A stretch of 64,000 nt of DNA from Spirometra erinaceieuropaei (taxonomy: Eukaryota > Platyhelminthes > Cestoda > Diphyllobothriidea > Diphyllobothriidae), in NCBI GenBank assembly GCA_902702965.1, contig CACRXP010000002.1:1578512-1642511 (forward strand). Direction: 5' to 3'. Of the stretch, positions 1 through 11,309 are shown one piece after another (position 1 is the stretch's first letter; every line of letters begins with the position of its first letter). The notes under the pieces are model-generated. The model was not told where the DNA came from, did no database searches, and saw only the letters and a program-made list of their open reading frames with translations. The translations under genes were made by a program, and so were the position numbers.

Positions 1-384
1 TGGGTCGCGGTACTCGAGCCAGTCACTCCACATGCGCACAATTCTGACCGTGCAAATCGAATTATGGCGTCCGTTAACAAACTCCCAACTCACAGATCTT
101 AACGCGTCACCAGGAATGCGCTTAGGTGCCATAGGGATGTACTCTCCGGAGTCGGCGTCGCTCTCCCTTCTCTGTCTCATGTACCAGACGACTTTCCAAG
201 CCTGTAACTCAGCTGGTGATAGGACAGGGCGCAGTGAATTATTGGGCCAAGGCGACCCGTCTACATGTTTCACGCACGACCTCATTACCAGGTCATGCAT
301 TGTGACACACCAAACAGCATACTTTCCGCTTGCGCGAGAGGTACCTGATCTGCAATGTAGTGATCGGCTTAGATCTCACATATA

Positions 385-1345
385 TTAGAGTTTAGGGGAA
401 GATGTGATCACTGGCCCAAGAAGTTGATTAGTCTGACGTTTGGGATTCTCACTCGAACTCGTCATCAGAGACAGTCGCAGATAGGAGCAATGGAGACACA
501 AGGAGCGCACTACCTGTAGCACGAAGACGCCGTGGGTCCACATGCGTACCATAATTGACAGCACTTGCAATTGCTGCTGGGGTTCGCACTTCATTGTGAT
601 GATGACTCGTCAGTCAGCGTGCGAGTCCTTAATTGTCGCAATTGCACCATCCGTGATGGATGTTGGCGCGAGGATTACTCGGCAGTTTGGCCCTCTGTAA
701 CTGGGATTGTTGCTCGCCTGCGCCATCCCCTGCCCAGGGAAAATCTGGACACAGAATACGGTAACAGGAGGTCATTGCGCTTGTCGATGGATTTTGGGCC
801 TGAGAACCATGATTCGAGCAGCTTGCGGCTCACGTGGTTATCACCTTTTGCAAGGATTTCGGGCTCTTGAAACTGGGAAATATAGCCGGATTCCGTAGAA
901 TTAGCCTGCATCTGAGAGCTAATGGTTCTCCATCTCACTGTTGCTGCGTGCTCGGCATTCGCGTCTGGGGTGATCTCCCAGTTTCCCCAACGTGGTTGCT
1001 CTGCTGACTTACTGAATTTGGTGGAACGCGGATAATTAAATTGCGGCAATTGGCGACTCGGGCGCGGACTGACGAGGCATTATCGCATTAAATTACGACT
1101 CCCAGCGGTAATCACGAGAGCTGTTAATTAGATTACGCATGTGGTCCCACGAGGGCTACGTACTATAAATACCGCGGTCTTTGTGCATCCGCTACCCTTA
1201 CTTGTAACTGGCTGTGATGATGGGGTTCGAGTGAGAATCCCAAATGTTGGGCCAAGAAACTTCTTTTTTTTTTCAGTGATCGCATCGTCTGAACTACTTC
1301 CTGGGATTTGCCTGTTCACTTCTATACATGAGAATGCCATAGGGG
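385..1345 (-). mobile_element. Penelope-like element 3' part with inverted terminal segments (PLE1)
   Basis: Minus-strand retroelement relic. Its core at 675-1049 encodes the endonuclease end of a PLE. Downstream on the minus strand, to about 385, lies a non-coding tail with a GTTCGAGTGAGAATCC-type block at about 446-463. The same block recurs in plus orientation at about 1227-1242, so the element is bounded by inverted copies of its tail. This matches the pseudo-LTR arrangement known for Penelope elements. The tail is recognisably the same family as the copy at 19442-20943. No clean target duplication was found, so the ends are approximate. Confidence 0.7.
675..1049 (-). pseudogene. GIY-YIG endonuclease end of a PLE, degraded
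   Basis: The readable frame contains a KGDNHVSRKLLESWFSGP block followed by a SIDKRNDLLLPYSV block, the usual C-terminus of this PLE family. The same block is seen in the copy at 19442-20943. A VGETGR-type glycine motif of the GIY-YIG fold lies upstream on the minus strand at about 970-1000 but in another frame, so the copy is frameshifted. In PLEs this domain nicks the target during reverse transcription. No reverse transcriptase domain is present beside it. It is surely non-functional. Confidence 0.75.
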
Positions 1346-1748
1346 CCACATTAAAGAGTCACGGAGCCTGGTTGCCAGTCCGCTGGCCAGTCATCTCACA
1401 GACACATAGAGTATCAACCACGCGAACTGATATCTGCAGTCAGTGGGCAACCTTTTGTACCACGACTCGCGACGCGTCGTGATGGATTTAAGCGTATCAG
1501 ATTTATTATTAGTGAAGGTGATGAGTAGCCGGCATTGACAAACAATATTTCTTTAACGAAAATGAATGCTTAAGTGACGTAAGAAAGCCTTTTGGATGAG
1601 GCCTGATTCACTCCAAATGGGTTGGGCTAGAGCATCAAGTGGATGGGACTCGAATATATAGCCTAAAACAAATTCCTTCTTGCTTGTTTGCTTCTGAAGT
1701 CGAAAAATTTGTCCAAGTTATCCTGACGGTGGTGAAAACTGCAGTGCA
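1346..1748. other. No recognisable feature
   Basis: This is AT-rich sequence between the PLE1 relic and a degraded fold-back element. I see no coding frame, RNA gene or repeat that I can name. Confidence 0.4.
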
Positions 1749-2490
1749 TAACAGGTGACGTGTCTCGGAGAATGTTGTCTGAAACTAGACAGGGTTTTTC
1801 AGGTGGGTTTTAAATGTTAATTAGCATGTAGCATAATCTACAGATATTTCAGGCACGCAAGGATGCCGGCCTTTAAATACGCGTTTTTACGCTTTCCAAC
1901 ACAAATTGTACCTACTGAAATTGCTACTTAAGCAGTATGGAACATTTTTTTGATTTTTGACAACCTTACAGCTCCAAGCATGTTTTATGGGAAAGGTATG
2001 CAAAATGAACCTTCATACACTTATTTTTCAGTAACTTGCACCATCTTCAAATTCTTCACTCGAGGAAAGGAGAACTTTTGGCTTCAATCATTTTTCGATT
2101 ATGGCACTTTTGTATATCGGAAAAAGTCTATTCACATTGTATCTTGTCAGTTCGCTTAGTAAAACTGCTCATGAAAGGCACAACATGGCCCACATCCATT
2201 GCGAAATTTTTGGGACCCTACGTCGTTCCTTCCCAATAGCATAACGGAATGCATTATTTTTTAAAGCGGAAAGTTTGCTTTTTGAAAGACCTAACAAAAG
2301 GTCAGGTTTGAAATCATTTAGGGATTGAAAATATTAAAAAATATAAAGATATTGTTTTTTGAGTAAGCGGCTCTAAGAAGACGCAAAATACCATACAATG
2401 AGTGCAGGGGAAGATATTTACGGGTTCGAATTTATAGGAGCGTCGAAAATCAATAGAAAAATTCCGTACTATTTATATAGTTATGTTAGC
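1749..2490. repeat. Fold-back TA element, old degraded copy (A)
   Basis: The start resembles the CAGTGAGTGACC...CATGAAATG tip seen in intact copies, but with many changes. It is followed by the family's subterminal order: the AGCATAATC motif, then AGGATGCCGGC, then the ACTACTTAAG-like block. A right arm with TCGAAAATCAAT is seen at about 2443-2460. The outer right tip is not recognisable. It is non-coding, and the open frames inside it are chance. Confidence 0.55.
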
Positions 2491-3313
2491 GAATGCGTTT
2501 TTACGGTCCACTTCCCGTTCGTGGTGTTTAGTCTGAAAGGCTTCCTATTGTTCGAAACGCCAGACCACCCATCCCGGGTCTAGCTGATGCAAAAATTTGG
2601 GGGAATATTAATTCGCCGGAGGTCGCCTCACGCAATGTTTGCCGACGTCCTTATTTTATGAATCTAAAATTTAGGCTAAAGAAAAGAGCGCTGAAAGACC
2701 CTTTTTCTCAGCAACAACAACAACAGGCTCTTTTATGGAGGAGTAGACTTAAAAACCCGCACGCCTCGATTAGATGACTCACTTTTGAAGGTTTTCGCTG
2801 TTTCCGAAAGAGTTGGCACAAGTGTTCATGGAGTTTCTAAACGAACGCCCTCGTGAGCGGCAAGATTTTTGAAGATTGCTGAAGCATCCTCTTAAGCTAT
2901 CGCCTTGTTTTTTCTAAAAGCGATAAACTCAGTTATTTAGTTTTCAAGAATGGGATAAAAGAGGTCTCTTTCATGGTCTTTCAGACAAGCATATTGACTA
3001 CCGCAGTGCCCCAGTCGAAATAGGGTTTTAGTAATCTTTTCATCAGGAAACACTGCGTTTCCAAAATTCAGTTGTCTGTCTAGATGCCAAATAGAGCTTT
3101 CTGAAAAACACCCATGTTGCCATGACATCAGGTAGCTAGAAAAATCTCGTACATACCCAACACCCGCATACTCTTAAGTCAAGTGGGGACTCATTAAAAT
3201 TCGACTCTGACAAATTAATTTTTCGAGGTAATATTTATGTTAACATATGTAATACCTGAAATGAAGGCCTGGGGGTGGACTATATTAAAAAAAACAATTA
3301 TTTCCCTCTCAAG
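2491..3313. other. Intronic or upstream sequence of the BTB-BACK gene
   Basis: No coding exon is recognisable. This stretch precedes the acceptor of the exon at 3314, so if the gene has upstream BTB exons in this scaffold it is intron. A short CAACAACAACAACAGG run is at about 2711-2725. I see nothing else to name. Confidence 0.4.
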
Positions 3314-3846
3314 GTACATTTACTATGACGAGATGACTTTCACTGGCGTTGTCGGTACCATCCGAACTCTCTACGCGGCTAGAAAGTACTGCTTTTATGA
3401 CCTGGCCAGGGCTTGCGTAAATTACTTGGAGAACAATGTTTGCATCGAGCATATCTTCCGGTTGCTTCAGGCTGCAGTGGACTTCCATGAGGACCGTCTG
3501 AAGGACCTCTGCATGCGCCTAATCATCAATGACACCTTTGAGGTGATAAAGAAGGAGGAGTTTAAGGACATAAAGAAGGAACTGGTAGTCATGATTCTCG
3601 AGCAGGACGTACTTAACGCACGTGAAATCGAAATCTTCGACCAGGTGATGCATTGGGCGGAGAATGAGTGTGACCGTTTGAAGATACCGGTCACTGCAAT
3701 GAATCAGAGGATTGCCCTCGGAAATCATAACTTCGCCCTTATTCGATTCCCAACCATTCTTGCTCACGAATTTGCCACACATGTTGTCGAGAGCGGAGCC
3801 TTGAGAACTGAGGAGATCATTCCTATTCTGCAATATTACATCACAG
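3314..3846 (+). CDS. BTB-BACK (BTBD1/2/3/6-like) protein, internal exon
   Basis: The translation reads from a YIYYDEM block through a helical domain with RTLYAARKY, IFRLLQAAVDFHE, MILEQDVLNAREIEIFDQ, VMHWAENECDR and LIRFPTILAHEFA. These are hallmarks of the BACK domain that follows BTB in BTBD-type proteins, which act as substrate adaptors of cullin-3 ubiquitin ligases. An acceptor AG sits at 3312-3313 after a pyrimidine tract, and a donor reading CAG|GTGAGT sits at 3846/3847. The open frame continues to 3863, but the last few codons lie in the intron. The upstream intron is phase 2 and the downstream intron is phase 1. The initiator ATG at 3237 of this frame is probably intronic. The BTB domain itself must lie on exons outside the visible sequence. 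Codon use is GC-richer than the surroundings and there is no internal stop, so this is a real exon. The exact paralogue is not assignable. Confidence 0.85.
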
Positions 3847-3967
3847 GTGAGTGGATATTTTAAACTGTTCAAAGGACTGATGGATATTAGTCCCTGTGCC
3901 CTCTGTAAGATACTCGGAGTGGGGTCCCTGATTGCTTCATAGAAGAGAAGGCGAGGGGAGAATTATA

Positions 3968-4015
3968 CTACTATTACTGCTACCACTACTACTACTACTA
4001 GCACTACTACTCTTG
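3968..4015 (+). repeat. Imperfect (CTA)n microsatellite
   Basis: A run of ACTACTACTA-type triplets interrupted by TGC and TTA, inside the probable intron. Confidence 0.8.
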
Positions 4016-4679
4016 CTGATTCCACCACAAATACCGCTACTGTGACGAATGCCGTTTCCAGTACTCTTACTATTTGGCTAATTCATTTGGAGGTTCTCCT
4101 AATCCTGGGACCGCTCAAAGCCTCACAAGAAGCTTATTTACCGTCGCAAACTTGTAGTTGAGCTAAAACGCCAGAGCTCGGCCCATTTAAGTCAAATGTC
4201 CAGATTTGATGGAGATAGGAAACTGTACGCATGCTGAAAGGGAACAAAGGCCACATGTTTTGTCTCCAGCCGTGAGCAGTCGCCACTGGGCTTGTTTGGA
4301 CTTAGTAACCACCTAGGTAGTCTGTTCGGCCGTCGCGACATGGACAATGACTTGTCTTATAACTATAGCACGCTTAGGCAACATCTGCTGCACCCTCTCC
4401 ACTCTCATCTACCTGGGCTCGGTGGCTTGATAGTCTGGGCAACCGGACGCGGACTCAGACGCAGTGGCTGGTGAAGCTAGTCAGTTCATCTACGCGTGCC
4501 ACGCATGACCCCGCCATGAATAGGGTTTTTAAAAAACAACAAAGGGACGCGGCTCGGATCACGTTTGGATGAGAGTGCCATGGAGGCAAGGTTGAAAAAG
4601 AGCCATTATACCTCCTTCTCGGTGTCAGAGCCTGTCACCTCACATGCGCGCAGTTTCAACCATAAGGACGGATTTATCT

Positions 4680-4810
4680 NNNNNNNNNNNNNNNNNNNNN
4701 NNNNNNNNNNNNNNNNNNNNNNNNNNNNNNNNNNNNNNNNNNNNNNNNNNNNNNNNNNNNNNNNNNNNNNNNNNNNNNNNNNNNNNNNNNNNNNNNNNNN
4801 NNNNNNNNNN
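4680..4810. other. Assembly gap (131 N)
   Basis: There are 131 consecutive N. Any open frame crossing it is an artefact. Confidence 1.
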
Positions 4811-5972
4811 ACGCGCGTTGTGCCACAATCTGGCCTCTGCACCTGGCCTGACGCATCTCCCGTGTGGCTCGTGGTAGAGGCACAGCGACTTATACGCAGG
4901 TGGTATTGCGGACCCATTTGGAGTGCTGTTCATCTGTACGCAGCGTGTCGCTCAACCCAATTGGACAGCGCGTCCGCCACCCCAGCCCGACTAAGCGACA
5001 CTGGTCGTTCTCCAGCGTTCGAGTTTGCATCCAGACCACGCGCAACACGGTCTGCCTCCCGAGGTGATTTTCGGTTCTTAAACGTCTCGCGTTAGTTTGG
5101 GGCGTGCACATGTCAAGTTTGAATCATCAGGTCTGGAGACCAATGGGTCAATACTTGCACATTTAGTTACGAGTTGGATAAATTCACTTTTAAGTGGAAT
5201 CAGAGAAGTGGAGCTTCCATGTATGCTAGCGGCATGGAAACCGAAGCATCCACGGACTTAAACATCTCTTTACGTAAGTCATGGTTTGTGGTATCGTCGT
5301 TGGAACCTTTTGGAATCTTATATGACATTCCCAACCGAAATCAGGAAGCATGCTTACAGATGGTAGAGCGCACTCAAATGCAGTTACTTAATGGACAAGA
5401 AAAGAACATAATTTCAAATCCCCTTGTGAGTAGAAAGGTGCCGTAAATCTCCGCAACCACCGAGTGTGTGATGGGTGAAGAAGAAAACACGGTCGTCGCG
5501 ATGGTCAGCAGTTAGCACGCCACTTGGCCATACGTGACTTTCCCGCAGTGGCAATCCGCGATGGGTTAGTCCACGCTTGCACACATAGCTCGACCAATGG
5601 GAACACGCCAATCACCCCGTGGCAGCTAGGTACGGGGCCTCTAGCAAAAGGGTTGGGTAGCTGAGGCCTGCACAGCAACCTTCACAGAAGAGGTGCTGGT
5701 TCTGCTATCTCCCGTCCGTCTTTTGCTTCAAATTATATCTAATGACGTGTTACTGGGTGACATGGCAACTATTTTCAATGGTAATCGGTATGTCAATGCC
5801 ATGTGTGAATTACTTTCCTTTTATTTAAAAATATCCATGAGCTTTCCGTGAGATTTCTTGCCCATTGTACGCTTAATGTTCACTTCCTAGAGATGAGTGC
5901 CTCTTGTAACACATTTTATAGCGTGTTTTTCGTTTTGCATGCCTCTTGCATATTTGTATGATTCCGCTTTAG

Positions 5973-6346
5973 GACGAAAGCCAAATCTGCCCTATTCCTG
6001 CAAAGCAAGAAGACGCCCATGCCTGGATATGGGAGCGCTGGACAATGCCAGCGTGGCCTTCTCAGACCAGACGGACCTCACTTTTCTTGGCCACGCGGGC
6101 AAGATTCGCAGGGCAACCAGTTTCCGCGACATCATGGTACCAGTGCCGGTATTACCACCTGTACCAGTTGGTCTTATCAAGGAGAGACAGCGGACCGGCT
6201 CGCCGCCAGCGCGTTTCCATGTGCCGGACGACGAGTTCGAGGAGATCGAGGACAATCTGCGTTTCCTGCAACACCTCTTCTTCGAGGACAACCACTTCGA
6301 GTACACAAAGAAGCATCTGGCAGTTATGCGATCGCACTACAGATAG
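5973..6346 (+). CDS. Probable last exon of the BTB-BACK gene
   Basis: The frame is open from 5897, but an acceptor AG at 5971-5972 places the exon start at codon position 2. The exon at 3314-3846 ends after codon position 1, so the two join in frame through a glycine codon. The first residues, RKPNLPYSCKARR, resemble the Lys/Pro-rich linker that follows BACK in BTBD proteins. The rest (about 110 residues) is charged, with a Pro-Val-rich stretch near the middle and an acidic EFEEIEDNLRFLQHLFFED segment, ending HYR-stop at 6344-6346. I do not recognise a PHR beta-sandwich domain, which normally follows in BTBD1/2/3/6. So the C-terminus is either divergent, an alternative end, or a different gene. 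The GC-rich third positions and the downstream AATAAA support a true terminal exon. Confidence 0.6.
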
Positions 6347-6486
6347 AACTGTCGGAGTTCCGCCTGGTCTGCACAGTGGCGGGTTAAGCGAGCCAAAAGA
6401 AGCCTTCTTAGTGGACCCTACCTACATCCCACCTCATCTTCACACCAATTTATTAGGGAAGGCGTGCATGGAAATAACGTGTATTT

Positions 6487-6492
6487 AATAAA
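6487..6492 (+). promoter_or_regulatory. Polyadenylation signal AATAAA
   Basis: A canonical hexamer lies 141 bases after the stop codon at 6344-6346. It fits the 3' UTR of the gene whose last exon is 5973-6346. A cleavage site would be expected at about 6505-6520. Confidence 0.6.
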
Positions 6493-6519
6493 GCGAGAAT
6501 GGCCAAGTCGGCTGTCTTG

Positions 6520-6879
6520 TGAATACTGTCTGGAAAATGCTGGAAATAGTTCATGAGGTCTCTTGGGAATTTCGAATACGAGCGGGTCCCCAACAGCGGC
6601 TCGGATTGTTTGTTCGAGGTTGTCTGCTCTAGCGCTTTGGCTTAAAAGCCTAACTACAAGGCAGCGGTGGCAAGTAAACTCATTTAATAGCGGTTTAGGG
6701 TCGCCATGTCACAATACTGTCATTGGGATTTGCGGATTTTTATAAGCCTTTCAGCATGCCAGACCCCAGCCCACCGTAGCCTGGTAGCAATGTCGCTGCT
6801 GGTCCGCGAATACTTATTCGTCAGACCTGGCTCTGCTTACTTCGCAGTTAACCTTCACTGAAGGTCGTACCATTATCCG
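6520..6879. other. No recognisable feature
   Basis: Sequence between the presumed poly(A) site and an RTE-like relic. I see no supported gene. Confidence 0.4.
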
Positions 6880-7370
6880 CCACCTGTGGACGCGCTGGGT
6901 AGCCAGCAGATAGACTAACGGACAACCCGTCTTCCCGGGCAAACCATCTTTCCGAGCGTAAACTGGAGGTATTTGACCACCACTGTTTGAGGACCATCCT
7001 TTGAGTGAAGTTCGCCGACTTTGTCTCAAATGAGACAGTCCGCGCTCGCTGCGACAACATCGGAAGTATAACTCAGGCCATCCAAGAAAGACGACTAAAG
7101 TGGTTCGGGCATGTTCTTCGTCGGCCACCTCAGGAGCTCAGTGTCACTGCCCTCGATCCGGCCCCGTTGCCCCATTGGAGGCGTCGAAAAGGGAGTCAGT
7201 TCAAAACCTGGCTCGACACAGTTCGTCAAGACATGGAGATGGTTCTTGTACCTTCGGTATTCGGTCTACGTCGTTGGCGAAGGGAATGAATTCGGCTGTC
7301 CAGCTTTGCTGCCGCGAATCGTCACGCGTGGAGAGGTACAGTCCGTGACATCACCGAGGCTGGCTAGATC
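6880..7370 (+). pseudogene. RTE-like non-LTR retrotransposon, 3' end of the RT ORF
   Basis: Frames on the plus strand give LEVFDHHCLRTIL, then FADFVSNETVRARCDNIGSI, then the diagnostic QERRLKWFGHVLRRPP, and further on a frameshifted RHAWRGTVRDITEAG ending in a stop near 7367. This order is the conserved C-terminal part of endonuclease/reverse transcriptase polyproteins of RTE-like elements in flatworms. Everything 5' of about 6880 is missing or unreadable. A stop before the FADF block and at least one frameshift make it a dead 5'-truncated copy, as is typical of LINE insertions. Confidence 0.75.
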
Positions 7371-9938
7371 AGGCATGATCGCTGCCGTATCAGGTACAAG
7401 TAAGTACTGCCTAGAAAAATTGGGAAGCAACGTAACACACTGGATAAGGCTCTAAAGTGATGCGGATATCTCATCTGGGAGAGCGAATAATAAACCCTAT
7501 TCACGTGGCCGCAGGTCAACTAAGGGGCGGCAACCCAGACTAGAAAAGCCGTTCTCTAACCAGACAACAAAACCTGGCGGAGACACCATGGGTATATTGG
7601 CCTGGTCCCTTTTCTAATTGAGGTCCATTTGGGCGATAAACTGATTTACTACTTGACATTCGAACATCAGAAGTCGGTGGCTCGAAGACTGACTGTGTGA
7701 GTGTATCAACTTGATTTTCAGATGCAAAGTATTTTATCTGTCGCACTCGACAGTCGTTACCACTACCTGAGGAGAGAGACGACCGAACAAATGACTAGGA
7801 GCAGTGAAAAGTCAGGCATCTTACGTAGCCATACCCATGTCAGTTTCTCAGTCCATTTGAACAGGCCTTTACACAGGCAACTATTCTTACTCATTAAATC
7901 CCCAAATGAAGTCGCAATAAGAAGAGGGAGCTATCGCATCTGATCCTCCCGACCAAAGAAGAAGTTGTGTATCACGTCAGTTAGCAAGGCTTAAAACCGA
8001 CATTTAAGGTGCCGCTATGGGTCACCCGAGAGTGTCCGATGGATTGTGAGGGGTCAAGCAGGATCCGTCTCACAGTCCCCGTTGTCATCATGCTTAAATG
8101 ACTGGAGGTGCGTTTGGTCGCGACGCCTTCAGACAGGACAGACGCGTTCTCCCTGCTTGCTGGTTTTGACCAACACATGGACAAACCACCTCATTAGGAG
8201 AAACCGTCTGACACTGTTCTGATGATGATCTCTCTTGGTCAGGCACCTTCAAGGCAGTGGAGTTAAGGCGCTGGCTGCGATAAAGGCATTGCTTCTGTGT
8301 GCCCGTGCGCACTTGACCAACACAGGCGCCAGATCGTAGTCCGACAGGTGTTATTGGGGATGCGAACCAATAACAAATGCCAACATTGGGGGGGGGGTGT
8401 TTTGGCACGCCCGGTCGCAGGCTCACGCCGCGTCAAACGGGATTCGAGATGCCATCTTTCGCTCCTGTTGTATAAAATCCTGGTCAGTGTACGTTGTGGG
8501 CTAGGAGGTGTGATGATACGTCTGGTTGCGAGTATTCGCCGTGACAGCCGTCTGCGCCCTCTCTCTCTCTACCAAGTAGAGAGTGTGATAGATGCGGCGC
8601 AAGTCTGCTATCACCTTGACAGTAACTCGCTCGCGAGTCACCGTCCTTGCTCCTAACCATGTTGTGGAGCACACGGTGGACATCATCGTTCGCGAAGGTA
8701 GAAATGTCTTGTGTGAGTGTGTGCCAATCAGTAAACATGATTTTGGGTCGAGGCTGAAAACCTAGACTAGAATGGCCTAGTTCAAAAAGCGTGTCTTGGA
8801 AATCGCCGCTTCTGCTAGGAGCTCGCACGTGTCTATCCGGAGCAAGGGACTCCCTACTGAGGTCTCACTTCCAGTCCACAGCAGACTGTGATGTCCACCA
8901 AGATAGGTTGGTATCCTTATTCCTTTAAAGTACAGGCCATGTGTTAGAGAAGTTCTCATTTTGTCAGGCAGACGAATGTCGATCTCAGGTGGTCGATTGG
9001 TTCACGTTGCTGCTGAAAGTGTCCAAAATCACAGGTCTCTGGCTTGCTGGCCGTATATGCTTGACTACCGGCAGCACACAAGTCAGAAGCAGCCTCTTCT
9101 GAAGTTTCTGTTAGACCGGATTTCGGCTTGAATTTCTGGGATGTACTCAGCCCGCCCAGTTGGAAAACTTGTCCGTATTATTTGGAAAGAGCGAGAAAGG
9201 TAGAAAGCCAGGTGTTTGCCTACGTTTACTTGGAAAACGTCTTCTCGATTCTTTGTAGGATAAGCGCAAGTAGTAGGATATTCGGAAAATGGTCCCGCAA
9301 AGGTATCTCTTCGAAAAGCTCTTGTCAGACCTGTGCGGTCGCCTACTTGCCATATGCGCGTTCGACTGGCCAAATAGCTAACTTGACGGTCGTTTGAAGG
9401 CTGTGTCTGGAGTTGGAGGTGGCCTAAGAGAATCGGGCATTCAGTGCAACTTCTGCTCAAGTGAGCATGAAGTGAAAAAAGGCAAGCAACTTGCTGATGG
9501 CGCGGAAAGTGCATCTTCTGTCATGGAAGCACAGCGCTCGCGAGATTCACGGAAGGTTGGTCAGAACCCTCAACCCTCAGCCTGGATGTTTTGACCGAAG
9601 TCAACTGGTGCGGTAAGTGTTCTTTATGAGGAAAAAAAACAAGCTGGGATTTCGGCTGCGGAAAATAATTTAAAAGGCGTATTAATTTAAAATGCGCAGT
9701 TTGCATCCCTGGAAAGACTGCTCGGCACCGAATAGTTTCCAAGCACATAGGACGCTCTCACAAGGCAAAACTCACGACTGAAGTGGTGTACATTTTCCAA
9801 TGTGATTCGATATTCGATAATTTGCTTTAAAAGGGACTAAGCAAGCGTGTTCTCTTTTGAACCCCCTCTGATATCTGTACCAGAAAATAAGAAGTCTCCC
9901 CTATGTCTCTTCTTTAATAGGCTCTGCAACGTTTAATC
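7371..9938. other. Unassigned sequence, no supported gene
   Basis: GC is higher than in the repeats to the right. Several open frames of 60-140 codons exist on both strands (for example minus 9083-9514), but they have no recognisable motifs, overlap each other, and show no splice logic. A run of nine G lies near 8387-8396. There may be old repeats here that I cannot name. Confidence 0.4.
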
Positions 9939-9940
9939 TA

Positions 9941-10928
9941 CAGTGAGTGACCGGTCTCATGAAATGTTAGCCGAAATTCTGAAATGAGTTTCTGATTAGG
10001 AAGGATTACTTAGGTGGGGTTCTAATACTGACCTTCTCGCGACATACTTCTGTGATATTTCGGACTCGGCAGGATGTTGGCTTTTGAATACGCTTCTTTT
10101 CAATCTCCTTTAGAAACCGTACTCGGTAAAAAAGACTACTTAAGTAGCATGCATTTCGCATTGATTTTCGATGGTCTTATAAATGCAAACGTGTTTTGTA
10201 TAAAACCTGAACCAAAATGTGCCTTTTTCACTTGTTTTAATAGGGAATCACGTCATCTTCATATTTTTTGCTCGAAAAAGGCGCATAGCTAGGTTTAAAA
10301 AAGTTTCTTATTCTCGAATAATTTGAAATCTGATTAGACGTTGCATTAGCGCTTAGCGACTTCATTCTACAAGGCGCATGCGTTTCGTGTAAGGAGAATC
10401 ATATATTCCTCTATGCCTTTTAAAAGATACCATAAAGAGTATAAAATTTCTTACAATGAATGCGGATTATGTTGTGCATTTAATGAGAAGCAGTGGTAAA
10501 TGGACAGGTGCGATGTTGTAATCATGGACATTGCACGGCCTTAACAAGTCTCGTAATTAGAAACTTTTTAAAAATACAACCATATGCCTTTTTCGAACAT
10601 GACATTTGAAGGTAACGTGATTCCTTATGAAACGATGGAAAAAAGGCATATTTTTGTTCATGTTTTAAATAAAACAAGTTTGAATTTATAAGACCATCGA
10701 AGATCAATGCGAAATGCAGACTAATTAAGTAGTCTTTTTTTACCGAGTACGGTTTCTAAAGGAGATTGAAAAGAAGTGTATTCAAAAGCCAACATCCTGC
10801 CGAGTCCGAAATATTATAGAAGTATATCGCAAGAAGGTCAGTATTAAAACCCCACCTAGGTAATCCTTCCCAATCAGAAACTCATTTCAGAATTTCGGCT
10901 AACATTTCATGAGATCGATCACTCACTG
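9941..10928. repeat. Fold-back TA element, intact copy (B), subfamily I
   Basis: It is 988 bp, starts CAGTGAGTGACC, ends GATCACTCACTG, and is flanked by TA on both sides (9939-9940, 10929-10930). The left arm to about 10315 and the right arm from about 10555 are inverted copies of each other: for example the TCTCATGAAATG tip, the GGCAGGATGTTGGCTTTTGA block and the TTTTCGATGGTCTTATAAAT block all recur in reverse. A single-copy core of about 240 bp lies between. There is no coding frame of note. It would transcribe as one long hairpin. TA flanks suggest mobilisation by a Tc1/mariner-like or other TA-specific transposase. Confidence 0.85.
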
Positions 10929-10930
10929 TA

Positions 10931-11309
10931 TACAGCGGTTTGGTATATAGACTGCATAGAAACAGCTCTTATTCCAGCTTTCGTGCCTACTTCTTCATAA
11001 TTCCTATTGTACTGTTAAGGCGCGACCGTCTAAAAGTAGTACAACGGCTCACCGTCCACTAATTTACTGGCATGCTTTGGGGGTGGAACGATCAATGAAA
11101 AACCCCCTGCAGGCCTGCGCACGCACTTCAAACATTCTCGAAGAAACGAACCCTTTAAAATGAAAATGTTGCTTAGACTCGAGCAAGACCTATTGTCAGG
11201 ACACAGTTTCGCACAAAAGCATAAGGCGCACTAGACCTCAAACGGACCTTATATAGAAAAAGCAAATTAGTTGATATGATCATCGAACGGAAATAAGCAG
11301 CCTTTCATA
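10931..11309. other. No recognisable feature
   Basis: A spacer between two fold-back elements. Nothing recognised. Confidence 0.4.

Larger units (their letters stand above)
3847..5972 (+). other. Probable intron of the BTB-BACK gene, with gap
   Basis: It begins with a GTGAGT donor and ends with a CTTTAG acceptor. It contains a triplet microsatellite near 3968-4015, the assembly gap at 4680-4810, and GC-rich stretches at 4270-4520 and 4820-5060 that do not resemble known proteins. The block at 4627-4660 (CTGTCACCTCACATGCGC) resembles one at 18-38 of the window, suggesting a dispersed repeat. I see no extra exon, but one hidden in the gap cannot be excluded. Confidence 0.55.

Noticed and set aside
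4565..5095. Open frames crossing the N gap
   Set aside because: They exist only because N is read through. No support on either side.
9083..9514. 143-codon minus-strand open frame
   Set aside because: It overlaps other frames on both strands, has no recognisable domain and biased composition.
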